Positions 9,344 to 17,093 of a DNA stretch of 64,000 bases are shown here, piece after piece. Source of the DNA: Hydrogenophaga sp. (GTDB taxonomy: Bacteria; Pseudomonadota; Gammaproteobacteria; Burkholderiales; Burkholderiaceae_C); assembly GCF_030373225.1 (NCBI RefSeq), contig NZ_JAUCZG010000016.1, forward strand, positions 23,744 through 87,743, read 5' to 3'. The translations under genes and the position numbers were made by a program. Under the pieces are notes generated by a model. That model saw only the letters and a program-made list of their open reading frames with translations. It was not told the DNA's origin and ran no database searches. Position 1 is the stretch's first letter; each line of letters begins with the position of its first letter.

Positions 9344-9392
9344 TGGTGGATGTGTCTGAACGAGTTCCCCCACAAACCCAGGAGACCTGCAC

Positions 9393-10370
9393 ATGCCGAG
9401 CCGCCGCCAACTGATCACCCACCTTGCCCTCGCCACCGCCAGCCTGGCCCTGCCCGGGCTCACACTGGCACAGACCCCTGCCACACGCATCATCGTGCCG
9501 TTTGCAGCGGGGGGTCCGATCGACGTGACAGCCCGCGTGCTGGCCGAGGCGGTCAAGGGGTCGCTGGGCACGGTGATCGTCGACAACCGACCCGGCGCGG
9601 GCGGCAACATCGGCGTGAGTGCGGTGGCCAAGGCGCCGGCGGACGGCCTCACGCTGGGCATTGCCACCACAGCTTCGCACGGCATCAACCCCTGGCTCTT
9701 CAGCAAACTGCCCTACGACCCGGCCAGGGATTTCGCGCCGATCACCCAGATGCTGCGCGTGCCCAACGTGCTGGTGATGAACGCCGAAGCCGCCAGCCGG
9801 CTGAACATCAACAGCCTGGCCGACCTCATCGCCTACGGCAAGGCCAACCCCGGCAAGCTCAACTACGGCTCGGGCGGCAACGGCAGCGCGGGTCACCTGG
9901 CGGGCGAACTGTTCAAGAACCAGGCCGGCATCTTTGCGGTGCACATTCCCTACAACGGCGGCAACCCGGCGCAGGTGGGGCTGCTGTCGGGCCAGGTCGA
10001 CTTCAACTTCGACAACCTCGCCACCGCCGCACCGAACATCCGCTCCGGACGGCTCAAGGCCCTGGCCGTGACCACCTTGCAACGCAGCAGTGTGCTGCCC
10101 GACGTGCCCACCGTGGCAGCCACCCTGCCCGGCTTCGAGATCGACACCTGGTGGGGGCTGATCGCACCGGCGGGCACACCGGCAGAGACCTTGCGCAAGC
10201 TCAACACGGCGTTCAGCGACGCGCTGAAATCGCCCGAGGTCAAGACGCGTTTTGGCCTGCTGCTGGCCGAGCCGGCTCCCAGCACGCCCGAGCAGTTCGA
10301 CGACTTCATGAAGCGCGAGCGGGCCAAGTACGAGCGCCTGGTCAAGCTGAGCGGCGCCAAGGTCGACTGA
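9393..10370 (+). CDS. Bug-family tripartite tricarboxylate transporter substrate-binding protein
   Basis: A periplasmic binding protein of 325 residues. An N-terminal signal peptide (about 1-26, ending LTLAQ) is followed by the Bug/TctC signatures: IIVPFAAGGPIDVTAR, VDNRPGAGGNIG, the NYGSGGNGSAGHLAGELFK region and YNGGNPAQ. Bug proteins bind small carboxylates or aromatic acids and are hugely amplified in Burkholderiales, mostly as orphans. No TctA/TctB membrane genes are present here, so this is an orphan. An AGGAGA Shine-Dalgarno sequence precedes ATG 9393. The ligand is unknown. Confidence 0.92.
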   Translation: MPSRRQLITHLALATASLALPGLTLAQTPATRIIVPFAAGGPIDVTARVLAEAVKGSLGTVIVDNRPGAGGNIGVSAVAKAPADGLTLGIATTASHGINPWLFSKLPYDPARDFAPITQMLRVPNVLVMNAEAASRLNINSLADLIAYGKANPGKLNYGSGGNGSAGHLAGELFKNQAGIFAVHIPYNGGNPAQVGLLSGQVDFNFDNLATAAPNIRSGRLKALAVTTLQRSSVLPDVPTVAATLPGFEIDTWWGLIAPAGTPAETLRKLNTAFSDALKSPEVKTRFGLLLAEPAPSTPEQFDDFMKRERAKYERLVKLSGAKVD

Positions 10371-10376
10371 GGGGAC

Positions 10377-10680
10377 AAGGCCCCCTCGCTCCGCCGCTGC
10401 GCGGGTCGCTGCCCCCCGAGGGGGCTGTTTCGCCTTGGGACGGCCCGGCGGCGAAACCTGGCCCCCACGCTCCGCCGCTGCGCGGGTCGCTGCCCCAGGA
10501 CAGGGAAGGGCCCCGGTCCTTGCCGGGTCCGGGGGCTGTTTCGCCTGGGGACGGCCCGGCGGCGAAACCTGGCCCCCACGCTCCGCCGCTGCGCGGGTCG
10601 CTGCCCCAGGACAGGGAAGGGCCACGGTCCTTGCCGGGTCCGGGGCTGTTTCGCCTGGGGACGGCCCGGCGCCGGATCGG
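10377..10680. repeat. Three tandem copies of a junction palindrome repeat (111-bp period)
   Basis: This fills the 311-bp gap between the Bug gene and SCO1, and no gene is seen in it. Copies 2 and 3 start at 10462 and 10573, so the period is 111 bp, and they differ at only a few bases. Copy 1 has GTTTCGCC (10427-10434) pairing with GGCGAAAC (10450-10457) around the core TTGGGACGGCCCGGC, next to a GCCCCCCGAGGGGGC palindrome. Copy 3 is chimeric: its outer arm is GCCGGATC (10671-10678) and no longer pairs with GTTTCGCC. The same element recurs at 35.1, 55.4, 57.5 and 63.9 kb. Confidence 0.9.
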
Positions 10681-10681
10681 A

Positions 10682-11290
10682 TCAGCCGGCCAGCAGTTTT
10701 TTCAGGTCGGCGGCCAGCGCTGGCGCCCCGCTGCCGTAGCGGTGGTACAGGCGGATGCGGCCCTGCGGGTCGTACACATAGCTGCCGGCGGAGTGGTCCA
10801 TCGTGTAGCTCGTGGGCGTGGGCCCGGCGACCTTCTTGTAGTAGATCTTGTAGCTCTTGGCCAGTTCGGGCAGCGCATCGGGCGCAGCGTACAGGGCCAG
10901 GAAAGTGGGGTCGAAACTGGCCATGTACTGTTTCATGATCTCGGGCGTGTCGCGCTCGGGGTCGATGCTCACGAACAGCCCCTGCAGACGATCGCCGTCA
11001 GCGCCGAGCAGGCGCTTGGCCTCGGCAAGTTCGCTCATGGAGGTGGGGCACACATCGGGGCACTGCGTGAAGCCGAAGAAGATCACCACCACCTTGCCCT
11101 TGAAATCGGCCAGGGTGCGCGGCTGCCCGTTGTGGTCCGTCAATGAAAAACCGGTGGCGTAGTCGGCGCCGGTGATGTCGATGCCGACGAAGCTGGCGGC
11201 CGGGTCGCTGCAGCCGGCCATGAACAGACCGGTGGCGCCGAGCGTGGCGCCCAGGAGATGGCGGCGGGTGAGCGAGGTTCGATCAGACAT
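10682..11290 (-). CDS. SCO1/SenC copper chaperone for cytochrome c oxidase
   Basis: A membrane-anchored thioredoxin-fold copper chaperone that helps metallate the CuA site of oxidase subunit II on the periplasmic side. In the 202-residue protein the copper ligands are visible: CPDVC (Cys77, Cys81) and the distal His166 in TMDHSAG. The N-terminus has RR, a hydrophobic stretch and a lipobox-like FMAGC (Cys27), suggesting a lipoprotein. It is last in the assembly half of the oxidase cluster, 5 bp after ctaB. Its stop lies against a repeat block. Confidence 0.94.
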   Translation of the reverse strand: MSDRTSLTRRHLLGATLGATGLFMAGCSDPAASFVGIDITGADYATGFSLTDHNGQPRTLADFKGKVVVIFFGFTQCPDVCPTSMSELAEAKRLLGADGDRLQGLFVSIDPERDTPEIMKQYMASFDPTFLALYAAPDALPELAKSYKIYYKKVAGPTPTSYTMDHSAGSYVYDPQGRIRLYHRYGSGAPALAADLKKLLAG

Positions 11291-11295
11291 GGCGG

Positions 11296-12201
11296 TCACA
11301 AGTAATGGTCGATCAGCAGCGCGGCAAACAGCAGCGACAGGTGGATCAGTGAGAAACGAAAGGTCTTGCGCGCGAGTGCATCGGAGTAGTCGCGCCAGAG
11401 CGCCCAGGCGTAGCCGCAGAAGCCGATGCTCAGGGCGATGGCGCAGACAAGGTAGAACCAGCCGCTCATGCGCATCATGAACGGCATGAGACAGGCGGCG
11501 AACAGCACGAAGGTGTAGAGCAGGATCTGCAGCCGCGTGAACTCGGAGCCGTGTGTGACCGGCAGCATCGGCAGGCCCGACTTGCGGTAATCCTCCACCC
11601 GGTAGAGGGCCAGCGCCCAGAAGTGCGGCGGCGTCCACAGGAAGATGATCAGGAAGAGAATCAGCGACTCCGGCGAGACCACGCCGGTCATGGCCGCCCA
11701 GCCCAGCACCGGCGGCATGGCGCCCGACGCGCCACCGATCACGATGTTCTGCGGTGTCAGCGGTTTGAGGATCACGGTGTAGACCACCGCATAACCGACG
11801 AAGGTGGCAAAGGTCAGCCACATGGTCAGCGGATTGACCGCGAAGTACAGCACCGCCGAACCCGCTGCGCACAACACGGCTGAAAACGAAAGCGTCTTGC
11901 CGTTGGTGAGCTGTCCTTTGGCGGTGGGGCGCCAGGCCGTGCGCTTCATCTTCGCGTCGATGTGCTGCTCGACCACGCAGTTGAACGCGGCGGCTGCGGC
12001 GGCCACGAGCCAGATGCCGAAGCAGGCCGTGGCGGCCAGCTGCACTTGCGCCCAGCTCGGCACACCGGGCACCGCCAGCACCATGCCGATCAGGGCACAG
12101 AACACGATCAGCTGGATCACACGCGGCTTGGTCAGCGCGTGGTACTGGCGCCAGACCGAGGGAAGGGCCACCGCCACCGAGGGAGTCGAGGCGGCACTCA
12201 T
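11296..12201 (-). CDS. ctaB: Protoheme IX farnesyltransferase (heme O synthase)
   Basis: Integral membrane UbiA-type prenyltransferase that converts heme b to heme o, the first step to heme a. The 301-residue protein has the family's first Asp-rich region, [15 protein letters not shown], the second conserved region [14 protein letters not shown], and about nine membrane helices. ATG 12201 overlaps the ctaA stop by 4 bp (ATGA), so translation is probably coupled. Product flow fits the order ctaA-ctaB, since ctaA uses heme o. Confidence 0.96.
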   Translation of the reverse strand: MSAASTPSVAVALPSVWRQYHALTKPRVIQLIVFCALIGMVLAVPGVPSWAQVQLAATACFGIWLVAAAAAAFNCVVEQHIDAKMKRTAWRPTAKGQLTNGKTLSFSAVLCAAGSAVLYFAVNPLTMWLTFATFVGYAVVYTVILKPLTPQNIVIGGASGAMPPVLGWAAMTGVVSPESLILFLIIFLWTPPHFWALALYRVEDYRKSGLPMLPVTHGSEFTRLQILLYTFVLFAACLMPFMMRMSGWFYLVCAIALSIGFCGYAWALWRDYSDALARKTFRFSLIHLSLLFAALLIDHYL

Positions 12202-13364
12202 GGGGTCTGTCGGGACATGTTCAGAGCCGACGGGGTGCCGGCGGGTGTGCTGTGCGTCGCGGCGCTGCGCGTGCCGCTGAGGGCACCGGTGAACACGATC
12301 ACCAGTGCTGCGGCGCCGGCCGTGTGGCCCACCGCCGCGAGCAGTGGCCAATCCAGCACGACGTTGGTCAGCCCGCTGACGAACTGCCACAGGGCGAGCA
12401 GCAACAGGGCCCGCGCCGTGCGGCCCATGCCCGGCACCCGCCACAGGCGCCACCCCAACCAGACCATGGCGCCCAGCACCACGAAGGCCATGAGGCGGTG
12501 CACGTAGTGGATGGCGGTGAGGGCAGCGAAGGGAATCGCTTCGCCGGCGCTGTTCAGGCCCAGGTGGCGCCACAGCGTGAACCCCTCCCGGAAATCCATG
12601 CTCGGCCACCAGCTGCCCTGGCAGGTGGGAAATTCGGTACAGGCCAGCACCGCGTAGTTGGTGCTGACCCAGCCACCCAGCGCGATCTGCATCCACAGCA
12701 ACACGGTCACCCCCGCCAACGCGGTTCGCAAGCGCCCGGGCAGTTCCAGCGGGCCGCGATGACCGGGTCTGGCGAGCTCATAGCTCACCGCCTGCGCCCG
12801 CAACAGGGCCAGCAGGCCCAGGCCTCCGAGCAGGTGCAGGGTGACGATGGCCGGGAACAGCTTCATCGTGACCGTGAGCGCGCCGAACGCCCCTTGCACG
12901 CACACCCACACCAGTGTGACCAGCGGCCACACAAACGAGACCGCCAGGCGCTTGCGCTCCAGCCAGCTCACCAGGGCCAGCACCAGGATCAGGACGCCGA
13001 CGGCGGTGGCGAGGTAGCGATGGATCATTTCGATCCAGGCCTTGGAGAACGTGACCGGCCCGGTGGGCATGGCCTCTTGCGCGGCGGCAATCGACGCGCT
13101 CGCACCGACCGGGCTCACGCTGCCATAACAGCCCGGCCAGTCGGGGCAGCCCAGACCCGAATCGGTCAGGCGCGTGAAGGCGCCGAACAGCACCAGATCG
13201 AAGGTGAGGAACAAGGTGACGAGGGTGAGCACGCGCAGGCGCTGGGCGGGTGGTGAATGGCGGTTGCGCACCCAGACCCAGGCCAGCGGGCCCAGTGCGA
13301 TCACCACACCCAGCAGCATGATGCGGGCGATCGGTGCCAGGTCGTACAAAGGTTGGGTGTCCAT
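12198..13364 (-). CDS. ctaA: Heme A synthase (COX15/CtaA)
   Basis: Membrane enzyme oxidising heme o to heme a for the aa3-type oxidase. The 388-residue protein has eight predicted helices. Conserved His-containing segments are visible ([39 protein letters not shown]), as is the extracellular [11 protein letters not shown] loop with its cysteine pair. It begins 1 bp after the preceding gene's stop and overlaps ctaB by 4 bp. Confidence 0.95.
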   Translation of the reverse strand: MDTQPLYDLAPIARIMLLGVVIALGPLAWVWVRNRHSPPAQRLRVLTLVTLFLTFDLVLFGAFTRLTDSGLGCPDWPGCYGSVSPVGASASIAAAQEAMPTGPVTFSKAWIEMIHRYLATAVGVLILVLALVSWLERKRLAVSFVWPLVTLVWVCVQGAFGALTVTMKLFPAIVTLHLLGGLGLLALLRAQAVSYELARPGHRGPLELPGRLRTALAGVTVLLWMQIALGGWVSTNYAVLACTEFPTCQGSWWPSMDFREGFTLWRHLGLNSAGEAIPFAALTAIHYVHRLMAFVVLGAMVWLGWRLWRVPGMGRTARALLLLALWQFVSGLTNVVLDWPLLAAVGHTAGAAALVIVFTGALSGTRSAATHSTPAGTPSALNMSRQTP

Positions 13365-13365
13365 G

Positions 13366-14052
13366 TCAGCGTTCCGTGGCGGTGCGTCCGGCCTTGTCCC
13401 AGAAGGACGATGCGCGCAGCAGGCGGTCGAGATCGCGCTTGGCCTGCTTGGGGTCGATGGTGGCAGGAAAACGCATCATCCAGTTGCCCAGCGGATCGAC
13501 CACATACAGGTGGTCCTCGAGCCGCTGGCCGGCGGCGGGCTGCAGCCACGCGGCCAGCGCCTGGGCGTCCACCTGCAGCACCTGCGCGGCGGCGGTGGCC
13601 TGTTGCAGGGGTTCGGACAGGGGAGCATCGCCGGTGCGCAGCCACACCCAGTCCAGCCGGTCCTTTTCCCGACCGAGCGTTTCCCGCAACTGGCGTTGCA
13701 GCAGCAGGTGTTCCTGGCAGCTCTCGTTGCAGGCGCTGTCGGCCACACTGATCAGCAGCCACTGGTCCTTGAGCGATGCCAGCGGCACGCTCTTTCCCCC
13801 GGCATTGATGGCCATGATGGCCGGCAGAGGCCGCTGCGGATCGATCAGCTCGCCGTAGTTGCGCCGACCCTCGGGTCGGATCACGTAATAGGTCAGGTAA
13901 GACGCCACCACCGGCGCCACACACACGAGCGCCAGCCCGAGCAGTTTCCACCGGCCCGAGCGCGCGTTGACCACCGCGCCAGCACCACCCTGGTCAAGCT
14001 GGGGCAGGCTGTGCACGGTCAGGGTCAGGGGTTCATCAGGCGTCTGTGCCAT
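13366..14052 (-). CDS. Membrane-anchored SCO-like thioredoxin-fold protein of the oxidase cluster
   Basis: The 228-residue protein has one membrane helix (about 36-57), then a periplasmic domain with a CxxxC pair (ACNESCQEHLL, Cys108 and Cys112) at the position of the SCO1 copper motif, and LYVVDPLGNWMMRF near the end. It lacks the obvious distal His of SCO1. It sits between surf1 (17-bp overlap) and ctaA (1-bp gap), so a role in oxidase assembly is very likely. Whether it binds copper or acts as a thiol reductase for CuA is inference. Similar proteins are usually labelled hypothetical. Confidence 0.8.
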   Translation of the reverse strand: MAQTPDEPLTLTVHSLPQLDQGGAGAVVNARSGRWKLLGLALVCVAPVVASYLTYYVIRPEGRRNYGELIDPQRPLPAIMAINAGGKSVPLASLKDQWLLISVADSACNESCQEHLLLQRQLRETLGREKDRLDWVWLRTGDAPLSEPLQQATAAAQVLQVDAQALAAWLQPAAGQRLEDHLYVVDPLGNWMMRFPATIDPKQAKRDLDRLLRASSFWDKAGRTATER

Positions 14053-14773
14053 GGGAAATGCGCTTTCGGCGGGGGGAAATGAATTGGAACCAGACATACA
14101 GCACGCTCGCGAGGGCACACAGGCCAAACCACTGGAACGCATAGCCATGGTGTTTGTCGACGCCAAGCGCCGGCTTCGGCCACGCTCGCAACAGGCCTTC
14201 GGGGGATGCGCCGGTCTGCTGCACCGAGAACTCCAGCAGATCGAGGGCGGTCTCGCGGGCGAACGCAGCGAGGTCGATATTTTGCCGGATCGGGCCTGTG
14301 CCCGCCTCACCCAGCTCGTATAGCTTGCCCGGCGGCGGGGCCAAACGCCCCTCCACCACCACCTCGCCCGCGGGGGTGTCGATGGCGGGCACGCGGCTGC
14401 GGTCGATGAAATCGCGGGGCACCCAGCCGCGTTGCACCAGCACCGCGCGCCCGCTGCCCGCCAGTTTCAGCGGCGTGACCAGAATGAAACCATTGCGCGC
14501 GCCCATCTGCCGGTTGTCGAGAAACACACTGGATTCGCTTACCCATTGCCCCTGCAGTTGCACGGGACGGTGCAACCCTTCCCCCGGATCGCTCCCCTGG
14601 AGCAACTGGCTGTTTTGCCATGCTGGCCATTCGGCGCGCTGGTTGATCTGGTTCTGCAGTTCGATCTTCTGCCGGGCGCGGTCGAGTTGCCAAAAGCCCA
14701 GCGAGGCAGTGACCGCCATGGTGAATACCGTGGCGGCGGTGACGACGATGAAACGCGAGCGGGCCGACATCAT
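14036..14773 (-). CDS. SURF1-family oxidase assembly protein
   Basis: Inner-membrane protein that helps insert heme a into oxidase subunit I. The 245 residues have the typical two-helix topology, one helix near the N-terminus (about 7-27) and one near the C-terminus (GYAFQWFGLCALASVLYVWF). Family signatures LGFWQLDRARQK and VLVQRGWVPRDF are present. It is the first gene of the assembly half, divergent from the small + strand gene at 14846, and its 3' end overlaps the next gene by 17 bp. Confidence 0.94.
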   Translation of the reverse strand: MMSARSRFIVVTAATVFTMAVTASLGFWQLDRARQKIELQNQINQRAEWPAWQNSQLLQGSDPGEGLHRPVQLQGQWVSESSVFLDNRQMGARNGFILVTPLKLAGSGRAVLVQRGWVPRDFIDRSRVPAIDTPAGEVVVEGRLAPPPGKLYELGEAGTGPIRQNIDLAAFARETALDLLEFSVQQTGASPEGLLRAWPKPALGVDKHHGYAFQWFGLCALASVLYVWFQFISPRRKRISHGTDA

Positions 14774-14845
14774 GACCCTGCTCCCGGCCCCGAAGCGGCG
14801 ACAGTCACATCACCGGGCCTGGCGGCTGCGCCCATAATCCGGGTG

Positions 14846-15088
14846 ATGAAGTATCTGGTCATCGCGGCATTCGTTGCCATCATCGGGAGTCTGGGCGCAG
14901 CGCTGGTGTTCATGATGCGGGGCGGGCCATCGGGTGACGGTGATGGGCAGGACACATCGCACCGCAAGAACCCCATGGCCAAGGCACTGGCGTTTCGGGT
15001 CGGTTTTTCCATCCTGCTGTTCGTCGTGGTGCTCATCAGCTACCAGATGGGCTGGATCCAGCCCACCGGACTTCCCCTGCAACGCTGA
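14846..15088 (+). CDS. Twin transmembrane protein (DUF2909)
   Basis: The 80-residue protein has two hydrophobic helices (about 2-24 and 49-70) joined by a short hydrophilic loop rich in Gly, Asp and His. Small DUF2909 proteins are typically found beside cytochrome oxidase genes in beta- and gamma-proteobacteria, and their function is unknown. Here the gene lies between the two oves halves of the oxidase cluster on the opposite strand, divergent from surf1 and convergent with ctaE. Confidence 0.85.
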   Translation: MKYLVIAAFVAIIGSLGAALVFMMRGGPSGDGDGQDTSHRKNPMAKALAFRVGFSILLFVVVLISYQMGWIQPTGLPLQR

Positions 15089-15106
15089 TCACACCGCCTG
15101 CCGCAA

Positions 15107-15140
15107 CAACAAAAAGGCGCCGGATGGCGCCTTTTTGTTG
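15107..15140. terminator. Bidirectional terminator between DUF2909 and ctaE
   Basis: CAACAAAAAGGCGCC (15107-15121) pairs with GGCGCCTTTTTGTTG (15126-15140) around a GGAT loop. A-tract and T-tract flank the stem, so it can work on both strands for the two convergent genes. Confidence 0.92.
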
Positions 15141-15175
15141 AGCCGCTAGGGGTTGTCGGGCACCCCGGGAGAGGC

Positions 15176-16057
15176 TCACAACCAATAGACCAGGATGTAG
15201 AGGCCCAGCCACACCACGTCCACGAAGTGCCAGTACCAGGCGGCGCCCTCGAAGCCGAAATGGCGGTCCTTGGTGAAGTGGCCTTTTTGCAGCCGCAGCG
15301 TGATGAACAGCAGCATCAACATGCCCACGAAGACGTGGAAGCCGTGGAAACCCGTCAGCATGAAGAAGGTCGATCCGAAGATGCCCGAACTCAGCTTGAG
15401 GTTCAGGTCGGTGTAGGCGTGGTAATACTCGTAGCCCTGCACGATCAGGAACACGATGCCCAGCAGCACCGTCATCCACATGAAGGCGATGGTCTTGCCG
15501 CGGTTGCCCGCCTGCAGCGCGTGGTGCGCGATGGTCAGTGTGACACCGGAGGTGAGCAGCAGCGCGGTGTTGATGGTGGGCAGCCAGAACGGTCCCATGG
15601 TCTGGAAGGGCTCGACAATGCCGGCGGGCGAAGCCGTTGCGCCCGCCTGGACGCTCGGCCACACGGCCGAGAAGTCGGGCCAGATCAGCGAGTTTTCGAA
15701 GCCGCCCAGAGCCGGCACCGAATGCACCCGGGCCCACCACAGCGCGGTGAAGAAGGCACCGAAGAACATCACTTCGGAGAAGATGAACCAGCTCATGCTC
15801 CAGCGGAACGACAGGTCGATCTTGCGACCGTACATGCCACTCTCGCTCTCGCCAACCGCTTCACGGAACCACTGGAACAACACGACCAGCCAGAAGGCCA
15901 TGCCAAAGGCGAGTGAGTAGGCGCCCCAGCCGGCGCCGTTGATCCATTGACCTGCGCCCAGGATGACGAAGAACAGGCCGATGGCCGCCATCACCGGGTG
16001 GCGGGAAGGACCTGGAACGTAGTAGTAGGGCGTTGCGCCGTGGGATGCTGCTGACAT
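15176..16057 (-). CDS. ctaE: Cytochrome c oxidase subunit III
   Basis: Integral membrane subunit of the heme-copper oxidase core, 293 residues and seven helices. Signatures are visible: the SWFIFSEVMFFGAFF segment with the conserved Glu, and the C-terminal GFHGFHVFVG and WYWHFVDVVWLGLYILVYW. ATG 16057 has CTGGAG at Shine-Dalgarno distance. A GTG two codons upstream is less well placed. It is last in the structural half of the cluster, before the bidirectional terminator. Confidence 0.96.
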   Translation of the reverse strand: MSAASHGATPYYYVPGPSRHPVMAAIGLFFVILGAGQWINGAGWGAYSLAFGMAFWLVVLFQWFREAVGESESGMYGRKIDLSFRWSMSWFIFSEVMFFGAFFTALWWARVHSVPALGGFENSLIWPDFSAVWPSVQAGATASPAGIVEPFQTMGPFWLPTINTALLLTSGVTLTIAHHALQAGNRGKTIAFMWMTVLLGIVFLIVQGYEYYHAYTDLNLKLSSGIFGSTFFMLTGFHGFHVFVGMLMLLFITLRLQKGHFTKDRHFGFEGAAWYWHFVDVVWLGLYILVYWL

Positions 16058-16118
16058 GCTCACTCCAGTTTTCGCTTGTTTGAATGGGAGAAAAAATCGT
16101 TCGACGCAGGCGCGGGCT

Positions 16119-16325
16119 TCAGCCTGCGACCCAGTTCACCAACAGGATCAGGGCCAGCACGAACAAAAACGCCATGCCCACCCCCACTGCAATGAGGTGC
16201 AGGGGATTGAGCCGGGCAATGTCGTTCTGGTAGTCGGCGTTGCGACGCACGCCAAGGAAACCCCACAGCACGGCCCTCACCGTGCCGCCGAGCGACCCTT
16301 TGCGCTTGTGCAATGGTTCGGTCAT
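16119..16325 (-). CDS. DUF2970 small membrane protein
   Basis: The 68-residue protein has a charged N-terminus, the GFLGVRR motif of the family and one C-terminal membrane helix (about 45-66). Its ATG overlaps the ctaG stop by 4 bp, so the two are coupled. DUF2970 proteins accompany oxidase genes in Burkholderiales. No function is established. Confidence 0.88.
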   Translation of the reverse strand: MTEPLHKRKGSLGGTVRAVLWGFLGVRRNADYQNDIARLNPLHLIAVGVGMAFLFVLALILLVNWVAG

Positions 16326-16930
16326 ACAGCGCCCGCCGGCTTCATGACCACCGCGGGCCGATAGGCCACATCGGCAGGCGCCGCGGGCACTTTGCCACCC
16401 ACCTCGAAGAAGGTGTACGACAGCGTGATCGTGGTCACGTCCTTGGGCAGGCGCGGGTCGATCACGAAAGCCACCGGCCATTCCTTCTTCTCGCCAGCCT
16501 GCAAGGTGTACTGCGTGAAGCAGAAACACTCGAGCTTGTTGAAGTGGGCCATGGCCTGCTTCGGTGCGTAGCTGGGAATGGCCTGCGCTGCCATGGTGCG
16601 GTTCTGGATGTTCTGGAACTCGTACATCACCGTGGTCAGCTCACCTGGATGAACCTGCAAGGACCGCACGGCCGGCTTGAAGTGCCACGGTCCGCGGCTG
16701 TTCACATCGAATTCGACCGTGATGGTTCGTGTGGTGTCCACCTGGCTGTTCGCCGCCGCCCTGGACGTGGCGCCCGGGATCTGGCGGTCAGAGAGCGACA
16801 GGATGTTGATGCCGGTCGCCTCGCAGATCGCGTTGTAGATCGGTACCAGCGCGTAGCCGAAGGCAAACATGCCCAGCGTGATCACGCCGAGCTTGCCGAC
16901 CATCTTGAAGTTTTCGCTGCGCAATCCCAC
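16322..16930 (-). CDS. ctaG: Cytochrome c oxidase assembly protein CtaG (COX11)
   Basis: Membrane-anchored copper chaperone delivering copper to the CuB site of subunit I. The 202 residues have one N-terminal helix and a periplasmic beta-sandwich with the copper-binding CFCF motif (LECFCFTQYTL) and the conserved DPRLP and TLSYTFF ends. It lies between the 40-residue assembly protein and DUF2970 in the structural operon. Confidence 0.95.
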   Translation of the reverse strand: MGLRSENFKMVGKLGVITLGMFAFGYALVPIYNAICEATGINILSLSDRQIPGATSRAAANSQVDTTRTITVEFDVNSRGPWHFKPAVRSLQVHPGELTTVMYEFQNIQNRTMAAQAIPSYAPKQAMAHFNKLECFCFTQYTLQAGEKKEWPVAFVIDPRLPKDVTTITLSYTFFEVGGKVPAAPADVAYRPAVVMKPAGAV

Positions 16931-16963
16931 GGTCTGTGTCCTGAGTTCAAGGGTGCCGGGGCG

Positions 16964-17086
16964 TCAGCCGCCCAGGAACACCATCTTGCCGACGAAACCC
17001 ATGAAAAACACCAGCGCGATCGAGCCCAGGATCAGGCCCAGGCGCTGGTTGTGTTTTTTCTGTTCGGGCGTCATGTTGCGGGCCAT
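16964..17086 (-). CDS. Cytochrome oxidase small assembly protein
   Basis: This 40-codon gene was found by reading the gap between ctaD and ctaG. It starts MARNMTPEQKKHNQRLGLIL, then has one membrane helix and ends VFLGG. The KKHN-RLGL pattern is that of the cytochrome oxidase small assembly proteins seen at this position in Burkholderiales. It starts 7 bp after the ctaD stop and ends 33 bp before ctaG. Its exact role is unknown. Confidence 0.87.
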   Translation of the reverse strand: MARNMTPEQKKHNQRLGLILGSIALVFFMGFVGKMVFLGG

Positions 17087-17093
17087 GCTGCGC

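Noticed and set aside
9393..10370. Bug protein as part of the hydroxyquinol uptake system
   Set aside because: It is 15 kb away, has no linked TctAB genes, and Bug orphans are very numerous in this order.
10435..10938. Proline/arginine-rich repeat protein in the 10.4-kb block
   Set aside because: The frame exists only because the GC-rich repeat has no stops. It enters SCO1 in antisense and has no start signal.
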